This document shows positions 28,049 through 35,668 of a DNA stretch of 64,000 nucleotides, in pieces. This stretch comes from Hyphomicrobiales bacterium (GTDB taxonomy: Bacteria; Pseudomonadota; Alphaproteobacteria; Rhizobiales; Rhizobiaceae): contig UCEU01000001.1 of NCBI GenBank assembly GCA_900471485.1, positions 372,001-436,000 on the forward strand. Direction: 5' to 3'. The notes beneath the pieces were generated by a model, which was not told where the DNA came from, searched no databases, and was given only the letters and a program-made list of their open reading frames with translations. Both the position numbers and the translations under genes were made by a program. Every line of letters begins with the position of its first letter. Position 1 is the first letter of the stretch.

Positions 28049-28555
28049 TCAAGCGACAGTCTCCCCCAGATCGTCGGCAATACGCTGGCGGGCGCGGCTG
28101 ACGCGGCTCTTGATCGTTCCGGTGGCGCAATGAAATTGCTGTGCGGCCTCCTCATAGGAGCGGCCGTCGATGAAAACGAACTCGAATGCTGATCTGAAGG
28201 GCTCCTGAAGGCTTCCGCAGGCGCGTTCAAGTTCCTGACCACGCACCCGCCATTCCTGCTCCGGGGCAACACTGCCGGCATAGGATGCACAGTCCTCAAT
28301 GCCAACGACCTCCCGCTTGCCCACGCGGAACCGCGTGCAGAACGAGTTTCGCATGATGGTGAAGAGCCACGACTTCAGCTTTGTGCCTGCTCGGAAGCGA
28401 TCAAGATTGGACAACCCTTTAAGGAGAGTTTCCTGCACCAAATCCTCGACGTCGACAGGGTTTTTGTGAAAGGTCCTGGCGAAAGCGTTCAAAGCGGGAA
28501 TGAGAAGAACGACCTCCTCTTCGATCGAGCAGGCCGTCATGTGTTCGGAAACCAT
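28049..28555 (-). CDS. EcfG-like ECF sigma factor
   Basis: A 168-residue extracytoplasmic-function sigma factor. Region 2 reads IPALNAFARTFHKNPVDVEDLVQETLLKGL and KLKSWLFTIMRNSFCTRFR in overlapping parts of the expected order; region 4 is SYEEAAQQFHCATGTIKSRV. The sequence resembles EcfG/RpoE2 paralogs that run the general stress response of alphaproteobacteria. The ATG at 28555 has GGAGG seven bases upstream, preferred over ATG 28573. No nepR or phyR gene adjoins it, so it may be a secondary EcfG. It lies 86 bp downstream of a response-regulator gene on the same strand. Its promoter region carries GGAAC-N18-TT and a palindrome shared with a nearby promoter. Confidence 0.88.
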   Translation of the reverse strand: MVSEHMTACSIEEEVVLLIPALNAFARTFHKNPVDVEDLVQETLLKGLSNLDRFRAGTKLKSWLFTIMRNSFCTRFRVGKREVVGIEDCASYAGSVAPEQEWRVRGQELERACGSLQEPFRSAFEFVFIDGRSYEEAAQQFHCATGTIKSRVSRARQRIADDLGETVA

Positions 28556-28579
28556 GTTGGATCCTCCAGTCATTTAAGG

Positions 28580-28604
28580 AAGAGGCGGGGAGACCCTTTG
28601 TTCC
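28580..28604 (-). promoter_or_regulatory. Candidate EcfG-type promoter of the sigma gene
   Basis: On the minus strand GGAAC (28600-28604) is followed after 18 bases by TT (28580-28581), matching the GGAAC-N18-19-TT form reported for Sinorhizobium RpoE2 promoters; the -10 reads TCTT rather than CGTT. It ends 25 bp before the sigma start codon, so it would allow autoregulation. Confidence 0.4.
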
Positions 28605-28618
28605 GGCCGATTGCATCT

Positions 28619-28636
28619 CTGTACGCTATCGCACAG
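28619..28636. promoter_or_regulatory. Palindrome shared by two promoter regions, copy 2
   Basis: CTGTACG-CTAT-CGCACAG has arms complementary except at one position. It matches the palindrome at 29116-29133 at 13 of 16 core positions (consensus TGTACGYTAYCGYACA). It lies 64 bp upstream of the sigma factor start and just after the stop of the response-regulator gene. It is a probable binding site for an unidentified dimeric regulator. Confidence 0.5.
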
Positions 28637-28641
28637 TCTGA

Positions 28642-29052
28642 TCAGTGCCCGGCCCGTGCGGGATCGAAGAGGGCGGTGGCGATATCACGGAGTTCGTTTG
28701 GCGTTTTGCAAAGCAGGTAGCCACCGTAGAGAGTGTGGCCATCGGAATGCGAAAGCGTGCTCGCGAACACGAAAGGGATGCCGCGCTCTTGCAGCCGCTC
28801 TACGAGCAGGAAGACGTTTGCCTCATCCAGCCTAATGTCCAGGATCGCACCGTCCACCGTCTGCAGCTCAAGGACTGTTATTCCGGCTTCCACGCCAGGC
28901 GCGGAGCGAACAACGGTTGCTCCGAGGTCCCGCAGCGTCGAACAAACGTCGTCTGCCGCAAGGAAGTCTTCCTCAACGATCAGCAAGCGTTTTCCGTCCA
29001 GAAGACGAAGGTTGTCCTGGGTGCGGTCCATCCGTCGCGCTCTTTTGTTCAC
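28642..29052 (-). CDS. Single-domain response regulator (receiver)
   Basis: A 136-residue receiver domain without output domain. The acidic pocket is Glu27-Glu28-Asp29 (LLIVEEDF), the phosphoacceptor is Asp72 (AILDIRLD), a Thr/Ser stretch follows (FASTLSHSDG), and Lys116 lies in LCKTP. Start is GTG 29052 or ATG 29031. It probably relays phosphate or controls a partner protein. The sigma factor gene follows on the same strand, and another receiver gene is divergent, which suggests a shared stress-signalling pathway. The cognate kinase is not in the window. Confidence 0.83.
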   Translation of the reverse strand: MNKRARRMDRTQDNLRLLDGKRLLIVEEDFLAADDVCSTLRDLGATVVRSAPGVEAGITVLELQTVDGAILDIRLDEANVFLLVERLQERGIPFVFASTLSHSDGHTLYGGYLLCKTPNELRDIATALFDPARAGH

Positions 29053-29115
29053 CCGATCCTAACCCAGATCGTAGCGCGAAGTTTCTGCAGAGAGGAACCC
29101 GTTGCGAAACCTTCG

Positions 29116-29133
29116 ATGTACGTTACCGTACAT
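29116..29133. promoter_or_regulatory. Palindrome shared by two promoter regions, copy 1
   Basis: ATGTACG-TTAC-CGTACAT is a perfect 7-bp inverted repeat. It lies in the 130-bp gap between two divergent response-regulator genes, 50 bp before the plus-strand start. It shares the core TGTACG-N4-CGNACA with the site at 28619-28636. Confidence 0.55.
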
Positions 29134-29182
29134 TGTGCCAAAAATTGTTGCAGCTGGCTGATTTCGCTATATTTTTTGAAGA

Positions 29183-29554
29183 ATGAGCAAATCCGGCATC
29201 AGTACCGCTTTAGTTGTCGAGGATGAGCTTTTCATCGTGCTCGAACTCGAGGATATCCTGCTGGAGCTGGGATACGGAAAAGTGGATACATTTTCCGACA
29301 GCAATGCAGCGCTCTCTTGGCTTGAGCATAGCAAGCCGGCAATCGCGATCGTGGATTACCATTTGAAGGGCGGGAACGCGGAGACCCTGATCGCCGCTCT
29401 CGTCGAGGCGAAGGTGCCGACCGTCATATATTCCGGCCGCTCCTATGATCCCCAGACAGACAATCAAGCTCTTTCGACCTGTGAGTGGTTGATGAAGCCG
29501 GCCGATGAGCAGATGCTTGCAGCCGCAATCGCCCGAGTATCGAGTTGCATGTGA
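29183..29554 (+). CDS. Single-domain response regulator (receiver)
   Basis: A 123-residue receiver-only protein. Acidic residues Glu13-Asp14, phosphoacceptor Asp58 (AIAIVDYHLKGG), Ser84 in VIYSGRS and Lys105 in WLMKPAD give a complete active site. It has no DNA-binding domain. It is divergent from the other receiver gene (28642-29052) and followed by a Crp/Fnr gene. The common palindrome upstream suggests joint control with the sigma factor gene. It resembles receivers that act with HWE-type kinases in alphaproteobacteria, but no kinase is encoded nearby. Confidence 0.85.
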   Translation: MSKSGISTALVVEDELFIVLELEDILLELGYGKVDTFSDSNAALSWLEHSKPAIAIVDYHLKGGNAETLIAALVEAKVPTVIYSGRSYDPQTDNQALSTCEWLMKPADEQMLAAAIARVSSCM

Positions 29555-29585
29555 GACCAGTCGGCGTAGTTTGCGCAGCGACTTT

Positions 29586-29610
29586 GGAACCTTAGCAGAT
29601 GTGCCGGGTT
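29586..29610 (+). promoter_or_regulatory. Candidate EcfG-type promoter of a Crp/Fnr gene
   Basis: GGAAC (29586-29590) is followed after 16 bases by GGTT (29607-29610), that is GGAAC-N18-TT. It ends 36 bp before the Crp/Fnr start codon at 29647. With two similar sites at 28580-28604 and 27207-27231, it points to a local EcfG regulon. Confidence 0.45.
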
Positions 29611-29646
29611 GACTCGCTGTGAGGGTGACGGCCCGGAGGCTTCACC

Positions 29647-30387
29647 ATGACTTTCATCACCGCCGACCGCCTGAATGTGACGAACCACCTGCTCAAGCGC
29701 TTGTCGGAAACCGCATACGGCATCCTTCAGCCGCACATGGAGCGGGTCGATCTCCCCGTGCGCCATTCGCTCGTGCATCCCCACCGGCGAACCGATCATG
29801 TCTATTTCATCGAATCCGGTATCGCATCCGTCGTCTCTATGAGCGAGACGGGCGAGAGTGTGGAGGTCGGGCACCTCGGGCGGGAGGCGATGGCCGGTGG
29901 TCATGTGGTCCTGCGCGCCGACAGCACGCCGACCAGCACCTACATGCAGGTGGCGGGCGAGGGGATCAGCGTGCCGGTTGGTGTCTTTAGGAAGGTGCTC
30001 GCGGCCCATGATGACGCCCACCAGCTTTTCCTGCGGTTCATGCAGTATCTCTCGGTCCAGGTCGCCCAATCCGCCTTGGCCAATGCGCGCTACGACGTAC
30101 CTGCCAGATTGGCGCGCTGGCTGCTGATGTCGCATGATCGTATCGATTCCGACAATCTTCCGCTGACCCATGAGTTTCTGGCGCTCATGCTTGGCGTGCG
30201 GCGCTCCGGCGTGACGGATCACCTGCACATCGCCGAAGGTATGCACGCCATCAAGGCGACCCGAGGCAACATTCGCGTCCTCGATCGGGCCAAGCTGATG
30301 GCGATCGCCGGGGATTGCTACGGCCTGCCTGAGAGGGAATACGAGCGGTTGATGCGTGACACCAAACCCAAGTCTGACGCAGCTTAG
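29647..30387 (+). CDS. Crp/Fnr-family transcriptional regulator
   Basis: A 246-residue protein with an N-terminal cyclic-nucleotide-binding-like beta barrel (VYFIESGIASVV; GESVEVGHLGREAM) and a C-terminal winged helix (THEFLALMLGVRRSGVTDHL). No Cys cluster for an iron-sulfur centre is visible, so it is not a classical Fnr. GGAGG precedes the ATG. A close paralog of the same length lies tail to tail with it and the stop codons overlap. Such proteins are common in rhizobia; the ligand is unknown. Its promoter resembles an EcfG site. Confidence 0.88.
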   Translation: MTFITADRLNVTNHLLKRLSETAYGILQPHMERVDLPVRHSLVHPHRRTDHVYFIESGIASVVSMSETGESVEVGHLGREAMAGGHVVLRADSTPTSTYMQVAGEGISVPVGVFRKVLAAHDDAHQLFLRFMQYLSVQVAQSALANARYDVPARLARWLLMSHDRIDSDNLPLTHEFLALMLGVRRSGVTDHLHIAEGMHAIKATRGNIRVLDRAKLMAIAGDCYGLPEREYERLMRDTKPKSDAA

Positions 30388-31124
30388 CCAAAGCGAATTG
30401 GCTTGTTGAGTTGATCGCCGAAAAGATCCTCGTAAATTCTCTCGGGCGTGCCATAGCTTCCGGACGCAATGTTTTCCAGCTTCTGTCGATCAAGTATCTT
30501 CACGTTACCTCTGGTTGCCCTGATTGCCCGAATGCCCTCGAGAACGTGAAGCTCGTTGGTGATACCCGAGCGACGGACGCCTAGCATCATGGAGAGAAAC
30601 TCGTGCGTGAGCGGGAGGTCATCGCTGACCAGCCGATCGTGCACCATCAATAACCAGCGCGCCAGCCTCTCATTGATGCTGTATCGCGCATTCGCCAGCG
30701 CCGAATTGGCGAGCTGTAGTGCGGCATAGTGGTTGTAGCGCAGCAGCAGTTCGAGGAGTACCGGATCTGCCTCGGTGACCTGTCTTAAACAGTCGATCGA
30801 CAACGCGTATCCGCTTCCGCCGACCTGCATGAAGGTCCGGTTGGGCGTCGTGTCGGCGGCGAGCACGGTATGGGCGGCCGACATGCCCTCGAAACCGATA
30901 TGCCCAACCTCGACACTCTCACCACCATCGGGGCTAAAGGCGATCATCGACGCGAGCCCACTTTCAATGAAATAGGCGTGCGACGGTCGCTCACCGGATT
31001 GGACGAGCACTTGCCTCGCGTGGAGTTCGACCGGCTGCAGGAAATCGAGAAGGATGGTCAGGCTATTCTCGGGAAGGCAAAGTAGAATCCTATTCCTGAT
31101 ATTCGTTAGTTCAAAGCCTGCCAT
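30384..31124 (-). CDS. Crp/Fnr-family transcriptional regulator, paralog
   Basis: A 246-residue protein from ATG 31124, which has GGGGAT upstream; the frame is open to 31223 but that part is not homologous. It shares long stretches with the neighbouring paralog, such as YFIESGLAS, ESVEVGHIG, NSALANARY, LARWLLM and LPLTHEFL, across both the sensor barrel and the winged helix. The genes are convergent, overlapping by four bases at their stop codons. That suggests an inverted duplication of an ancestral gene. No iron-sulfur ligands are seen. Confidence 0.87.
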   Translation of the reverse strand: MAGFELTNIRNRILLCLPENSLTILLDFLQPVELHARQVLVQSGERPSHAYFIESGLASMIAFSPDGGESVEVGHIGFEGMSAAHTVLAADTTPNRTFMQVGGSGYALSIDCLRQVTEADPVLLELLLRYNHYAALQLANSALANARYSINERLARWLLMVHDRLVSDDLPLTHEFLSMMLGVRRSGITNELHVLEGIRAIRATRGNVKILDRQKLENIASGSYGTPERIYEDLFGDQLNKPIRFG

Positions 31125-31426
31125 TACAATCCCCGAGTCACCAAACCACCGGACCCAAGGCCACCATAGGCGGTAAAGCCCGCGCTGTTCCAGAGCCCGA
31201 ACAGCTCTGTGCGGTTTCGACAATTGCGTGATGAAAGGCCGCTAAGCCTTTGCTTCTACGGGATTTGGCTCGTCACGATTTCTGGTGCCAACTCGGCCTT
31301 AGTCGTTGGGAATGCCTTGGTAGCGGTGGTCAGGAATGCGCACGCGAAAGGTTGTTCTGGCGCAATGGGCCGGTTCCACTTTTCGATCAGCCAGGCAGCA
31401 ACGAACTAGGGTGCACCTCTTGACCA
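31125..31426. other. Noncoding stretch, nothing recognised
   Basis: Between the Crp/Fnr start and the phosphoketolase remnant. It must hold the Crp/Fnr promoter at its left end. No gene, hairpin terminator or repeat could be recognised; it may be further eroded DNA belonging to the pseudogene locus. Confidence 0.5.
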
Positions 31427-31822
31427 TCAGCCACCGCTCCAGCCCCAGTCACGGATTTCAGGCATGTCCTCGCTGTATTCACGCATGCCAGACATGCAAG
31501 GTCAGCAGGTAGTTCAGCGACGAAACGGGTTTGCGCCATTCGAGCTCGCGGCTGACCTTCAGCCACTTGGCATGCTGATTGAACATGGAATCGACGATGT
31601 GAATGAAGGCCTCGTAGCAGGAAAGCAGTCCGCGCCGGCCGGTCAGCAGAAACCCCTCCAGCCAGCCTTGGCCCAGGTGCTCGCTCAACACCTCCATGAC
31701 ACTCCCGTCGGGCGATAGTGCGCGTCGTAATTCTCGGTCTCTTCCATCCAAACGCGATCGGTCACTTCGAACACCGCGCCGAGGCGGTTGGATTCCAGTT
31801 CCTTGCGCGCATTAATGGTGAA
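31427..31822 (-). pseudogene. Phosphoketolase remnant (frameshifted, internally deleted)
   Basis: Three blocks on the minus strand match xylulose-5-phosphate/fructose-6-phosphate phosphoketolase in order but in different frames. At 31822-31715 the block includes [17 protein letters not shown]. After a frameshift near 31710, 31709-31482 reads [19 protein letters not shown], then [20 protein letters not shown] and ASLNYLLT-like [12 protein letters not shown]. After a stop and a deletion of roughly 200 codons, 31478-31427 gives the family C-terminus EYSEDMPEIRDW and a stop. The first two-thirds of the gene is absent. This is a clear relic of a pentose-phosphate/acetyl-phosphate bypass enzyme. 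Confidence 0.85.
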
Positions 31823-32142
31823 TTTTGTGCGTGCACGCCTTGATGCCGATCAGAAACCCGAGGCCTCCACGATCGTCGCTCAGCCTGCATCCGATCAATC
31901 AAGCCGTGCGTAAGTCTTTAGGCAAGCTCCATCCCGTGCGTCCGATAGGTACAAAATCCCAGGAGTGAGCGCGGTGTCCATTTCTCGCGGAACTCGACGG
32001 TTTTGCATGCGCGAGGCGTCGACTAATTACGAGCTGTGGTTCATGAGAATCCAAGCGGGGCTATCTCTCCGATTGCGAATTTGCTCGAGACTGTGAATCG
32101 CACGGTATCTCCGCTGATCTGGTCGGATCGAGAGGCGGATAC
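31823..32142. other. Noncoding stretch upstream of the GntP permease
   Basis: About 320 bp without a recognisable gene. The left part may be decayed phosphoketolase sequence, but no further match could be read. The right part must contain the promoter of the permease gene; AGAGGCGG lies just before its start codon. Confidence 0.5.
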
Positions 32143-33579
32143 ATGGGGTTGTTCGGAATTCTGCTCGGACTCGGATTGCTGATGTGGTTCGCCTATCGCG
32201 GGTGGAGCGTGCTCCTCTTGGCGCCTGCGGCGGCCCTCATCGTTGCCGCGGCTTCAGGCCAGCCGTTGCTTCCGCATTGGACCTCCACGTTCATGGGCGG
32301 CACGGCGCGGTTCGTCACGCAGTGGTTCCCGATGTTCCTGCTCGGCGGCATCTTCGGCAAGATGATGGATGACAGCGGCTCCATCACGTCGATCGCCCGC
32401 TTCCTGACAGAGCGACTGGGCGTGAAGCGGACGATGCTTTCCGTGGTGCTCGCCTCCGCCGTCGTCACTTACGGTGGTGTCAGCGTGTTCGTTGCGTTCT
32501 TCGTGCTTGTGCCGATGGCGCGCGAAATGTTTCGCGCGGCGAACATTCCGGCCAGACTGATGCCGGCCGCGATCGGTCTCGGCGCCTTCACCTTCACCAT
32601 GTCGGCGATGCCCGGTACACCCTCGACAAACAACGCGATACCTATGCCCTACTTCGGCACCACGACTTTCGCCGCGCCCGGTCTCGGCATCATCGCCTCG
32701 ATCATCACTTTCGCGTTCGGGATGTGGTGGCTGGCACATATCGAGGCGAGGGCGCGCGCCGCCAATGAGGGCTATACGGATGATGACACGCCTGTCGTCA
32801 TCAGCGAGAAGGTGCGCGAACAGGCAACCACCTCGGGCGACTTCGACCCGAGCGAGCTGGCTCATGGCAAGAAGAGCGATCAGGGACCGTCCTTCCTTTT
32901 CGCAGTGCTGCCGCTGATCGTCGTCATCGGTGTCAACTTCCTGATGGCGCTGGTGGTGTTGCCGCGGATCGACTTCTCGAGCGCTGAAGCAGCACTTGGC
33001 ATCAATATCACCTCCACGATCGGCGTCTGGGCGGTCCTCATCGCGCTCGCTGCTGCGATCGTCACCGTGATTGCCGTCAACCACGGGCGGTTGGGCGCAT
33101 TGCGAGAAAGCCTCGACGCGGGCGCCAACTCGGCCGTCTTGCCGATCATGACCGTTGCCAGCCTCGTCGGCTTCGGCGCGGTGGTCGCGGCCATGCCGGC
33201 TTTCAACGTCGTACGCGATGCCGTCTTGCAGATGCCTGGCGGCCCGCTGGTGTCGCTGGTCGTGGCGATGAACGCGCTGGCGGCGCTAACGGGCACGGCG
33301 TCCGGCGGCATGGCGATCGCGCTCAACGCGCTCGGCGCCGAATATATGAAGCTTGCGGCCGAACACGGTATTGACCCCGCGCTCATGCACCGCCTGACGA
33401 CGATCAGCGCCGGTACGCTCGATGCATTGCCGCACAACGGCACCGTGCTTCTGCTGTTGCAGATCAGCAAGCAGACGCATTCGGGAAGCTATCTGGACAT
33501 GGTGATGACCGTGATCGTCGGCGTCATCATCTCGCTTGTCGCGGTCTTCGTGCTCGGTTCGATGTTCGGCTCGTTCTGA
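32143..33579 (+). CDS. GntP-family organic-acid permease
   Basis: A 478-residue transporter of the gluconate permease family (TC 2.A.8) with about 12 to 14 hydrophobic helices. Family features include FPMFLLGGIFGKMMDDSGS, FTFTMSAMPGTPSTNNAIPM and the late GTASGGMAIALNALG and DALPHNGTVLLLL. Members import gluconate, hydroxybutyrate or other short carboxylates with protons. It precedes the urease locus by 105 bp on the same strand, but no functional link is evident. Substrate unknown. Confidence 0.87.
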   Translation: MGLFGILLGLGLLMWFAYRGWSVLLLAPAAALIVAAASGQPLLPHWTSTFMGGTARFVTQWFPMFLLGGIFGKMMDDSGSITSIARFLTERLGVKRTMLSVVLASAVVTYGGVSVFVAFFVLVPMAREMFRAANIPARLMPAAIGLGAFTFTMSAMPGTPSTNNAIPMPYFGTTTFAAPGLGIIASIITFAFGMWWLAHIEARARAANEGYTDDDTPVVISEKVREQATTSGDFDPSELAHGKKSDQGPSFLFAVLPLIVVIGVNFLMALVVLPRIDFSSAEAALGINITSTIGVWAVLIALAAAIVTVIAVNHGRLGALRESLDAGANSAVLPIMTVASLVGFGAVVAAMPAFNVVRDAVLQMPGGPLVSLVVAMNALAALTGTASGGMAIALNALGAEYMKLAAEHGIDPALMHRLTTISAGTLDALPHNGTVLLLLQISKQTHSGSYLDMVMTVIVGVIISLVAVFVLGSMFGSF

Positions 33580-33684
33580 ACGGGTTTGGCCGCCCGGCTT
33601 CGAGAGGGCCGCATGAGCCGATCGAGTGCCTGAACTACTGGATGTCAATCGTTCCTATTTGACCAACCTTAGGGAGTTCGTGCC

Positions 33685-34263
33685 ATGAAGAAGATGCATC
33701 TCTTGATCCTTGCGCCGTTGCTGATGGCGAGTACGCCGGCATTCGCGCATGTTGGCCCTGGTGACCATGGGTCCTTCGTCTCCGGGTTCCTGCATCCTCT
33801 CACGGGGCCGGATCATGTTCTCGCCATGGTCGCTGTCGGCCTGGCAGCGGTCATGCTCGGCAGCCGCGCGCGGCTCGCTATCCCAGCGGCTTTCGTCAGT
33901 GTCATGATCCTCGGTTTTGTCTCGGCACTTGCGGGTATGCACCTGCCTTTTGTCGAGCCGGTCATCCTTGCCTCGGCCGTGGTCATCGGTCTGCTGGTCG
34001 CGGTTGCCCGGCCTGCGTCGCCCACGCTGGTCGCGGCCATTGTCGGCGGCTTCGCGTTCTTTCACGGGCATGCGCATGGCGCCGAGATGGCGGGTGCGAA
34101 TGCCTTTTCCTTCGGCGTAGGCTTCGTGCTGGCGACAGCATTCCTGCATGTGGTGGGCATGGGAATGGGTATTGCCGCCGGTCGCCTGACACGAGGCACA
34201 GCGGCCTTGCGGATCGCCGGCGGAGCCACGGCGCTTGGCGGCGTTCTGCTGCTGGCGAGCTGA
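33685..34263 (+). CDS. ureJ: HupE/UreJ-family putative nickel permease
   Basis: A 192-residue membrane protein with a cleavable signal (LLILAPLLMASTPAFA) and about six helices. It has the family motif HPLTGPDHVLAM and the His-rich HGHAHGAEMAG. HupE/UreJ proteins import Ni2+ for hydrogenase or urease. Its position at the head of a urease locus assigns it to the urease type. It is spaced 70 bp from ureF. Confidence 0.88.
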   Translation: MKKMHLLILAPLLMASTPAFAHVGPGDHGSFVSGFLHPLTGPDHVLAMVAVGLAAVMLGSRARLAIPAAFVSVMILGFVSALAGMHLPFVEPVILASAVVIGLLVAVARPASPTLVAAIVGGFAFFHGHAHGAEMAGANAFSFGVGFVLATAFLHVVGMGMGIAAGRLTRGTAALRIAGGATALGGVLLLAS

Positions 34264-34333
34264 ACCGCATAGGCATTGAAGCCCGAGGGCCGGTGTTTGA
34301 TCCGGCCGCGGGCGATCATTTCGGGAGATCTAT

Positions 34334-35032
34334 GTGACGTTCCAACCAACAATGGGCCAACCAACATCGAGCGGTTTGCCGCTTCAGTTGCTGCGTCTGG
34401 TCAGTCCAAGCCAGCCGGTTGGCGCGTTCGCCTACTCCCGTGGTCTCGAATGGGCGGTCCACGAGCGGACCGTTCGCGACGAGGCGACGGCCCGCGACTG
34501 GATCTTCAGGCTGATCGAACACAGCTACGCGGTCTGCGACGCGGCGCTGTTCCTGCGCATGATGCATGCGCTCGAAGCGGATGATCGCGCGGCTTTCCTG
34601 AAAGCCGATGCGTGGCTGTCGGCCGCGCGCGAAAGCAAGGAGCTGGAGCTGGAGGACAGGCAGATGGGCGCGTCGATGCTCAAGGTTCTTTGCGATCTCG
34701 GCGTCTCCTCCGCCAAGACCTTCAGCGGCAAGAAGCTGACCTACCCGGCGGTCTTTGCACTCGCGGCCGCCAACTGGAAGATCGCCCCGGCCGATGCGCT
34801 GCGTGGGCTGCTGTGGACTGCCGTGGAAGGGCAGGTGTCGGCTGCCATTCGGCTGGTGCCGTTGGGCCATACGGCCGGCCAGCGCCTTCTTATTGCGGCC
34901 GCTGACGTCATCGAGCGTGCGGCGCGTACGGCGGAGACAACAGGTGATGACGAGATCGGCAATGCGGCGCCGGCAATGGCGATGGCAAGCGCATGGCATG
35001 AAACGCAGTACAGCCGGCTGTTTCGTTCCTAG
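34334..35032 (+). CDS. ureF: Urease accessory protein UreF
   Basis: A 232-residue all-helical accessory protein. Start is GTG 34334 with GGGAG six bases upstream; ATG 34352 is an alternative. Family signatures are the N-terminal LLRLVSPSQPVGAFAYSRGLE, the central RESKELELEDRQMG and the C-terminal IRLVPLGHTAGQRLL. UreF forms the UreD-UreF-UreG complex that delivers nickel and gates CO2 for lysine carbamylation. Here it precedes ureD and lies upstream of the structural genes, unlike the common order with ureF after ureC. Confidence 0.92.
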   Translation: MTFQPTMGQPTSSGLPLQLLRLVSPSQPVGAFAYSRGLEWAVHERTVRDEATARDWIFRLIEHSYAVCDAALFLRMMHALEADDRAAFLKADAWLSAARESKELELEDRQMGASMLKVLCDLGVSSAKTFSGKKLTYPAVFALAAANWKIAPADALRGLLWTAVEGQVSAAIRLVPLGHTAGQRLLIAAADVIERAARTAETTGDDEIGNAAPAMAMASAWHETQYSRLFRS

Positions 35033-35086
35033 GCGCTGACTGGGCAAAACGAGCCGCGCCGATGCAGTCGAATTGATCCAAGGGGG

Positions 35087-35617
35087 ATGAGTGCATTGAT
35101 TTCGTTGTTCCGCGGCCTTCGCTCCATTCTCATACTTGCTGCCGCGGGTGTGTTGTTCGGTGCCTTCCTGATGTTCTGGGAGGCGATCTTGATGCTGGTG
35201 GAAACCTTCCGGATGACGAGGCTCAATCCGGACATGTCGGTCATCGTCTCGGTCCTGCGCGCAACCGACAAGATCCTCCTGGGCATCGTCCTGATGGTGG
35301 TCGGCTGCGGCATCGCGCTTGGCTTTGCGCTCGATATCCCGCCGGAGCAGCGATCGAGACTACCGCAGTGGATGATCATCGATACCGTCGCGGAACTGAA
35401 GAACCTCTTCTTCCAGATGATCATTCTCTACCTCGTCGTGCACTTCGCGGCCCAGGTGGGTGAATTGCAGACGCCTCCGCAGTGGGAGGCGCTCGTGTTG
35501 CCGGTGTCGGCGCTGCTCCTGGCAGGCGCCATGAAGTTGACTGCCAGCTCGCACCATCTTTCGGAAGGCACACGGCATGAGAGAAGCGGGAAGCAGAAAC
35601 CAGGCGATCAAGCGTGA
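35087..35617 (+). CDS. YqhA/UPF0114-like membrane protein within the urease locus
   Basis: A 176-residue protein with four predicted transmembrane helices (LRSILILAAAGVLFGAFLMF; TDKILLGIVLMVVGCGIALG; LFFQMIILYLVVHFAAQV; LVLPVSALLLAGAMKLTA). The loop LPQWMIIDTVAELKNLFFQ matches UPF0114 proteins of the longer type. The C-terminus is polar and charged. ATG 35087 directly abuts AAGGGGG, so TTG 35096 is an alternative start. It sits between ureF and ureD and is presumably cotranscribed. A role in urease maturation or in ammonium or proton handling is speculation. Confidence 0.75.
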   Translation: MSALISLFRGLRSILILAAAGVLFGAFLMFWEAILMLVETFRMTRLNPDMSVIVSVLRATDKILLGIVLMVVGCGIALGFALDIPPEQRSRLPQWMIIDTVAELKNLFFQMIILYLVVHFAAQVGELQTPPQWEALVLPVSALLLAGAMKLTASSHHLSEGTRHERSGKQKPGDQA

Positions 35618-35668
35618 ACGTGCTTTGTGCGATCACGCCCGAGCTTGAGCAGTGCATGAGATGTCGAG

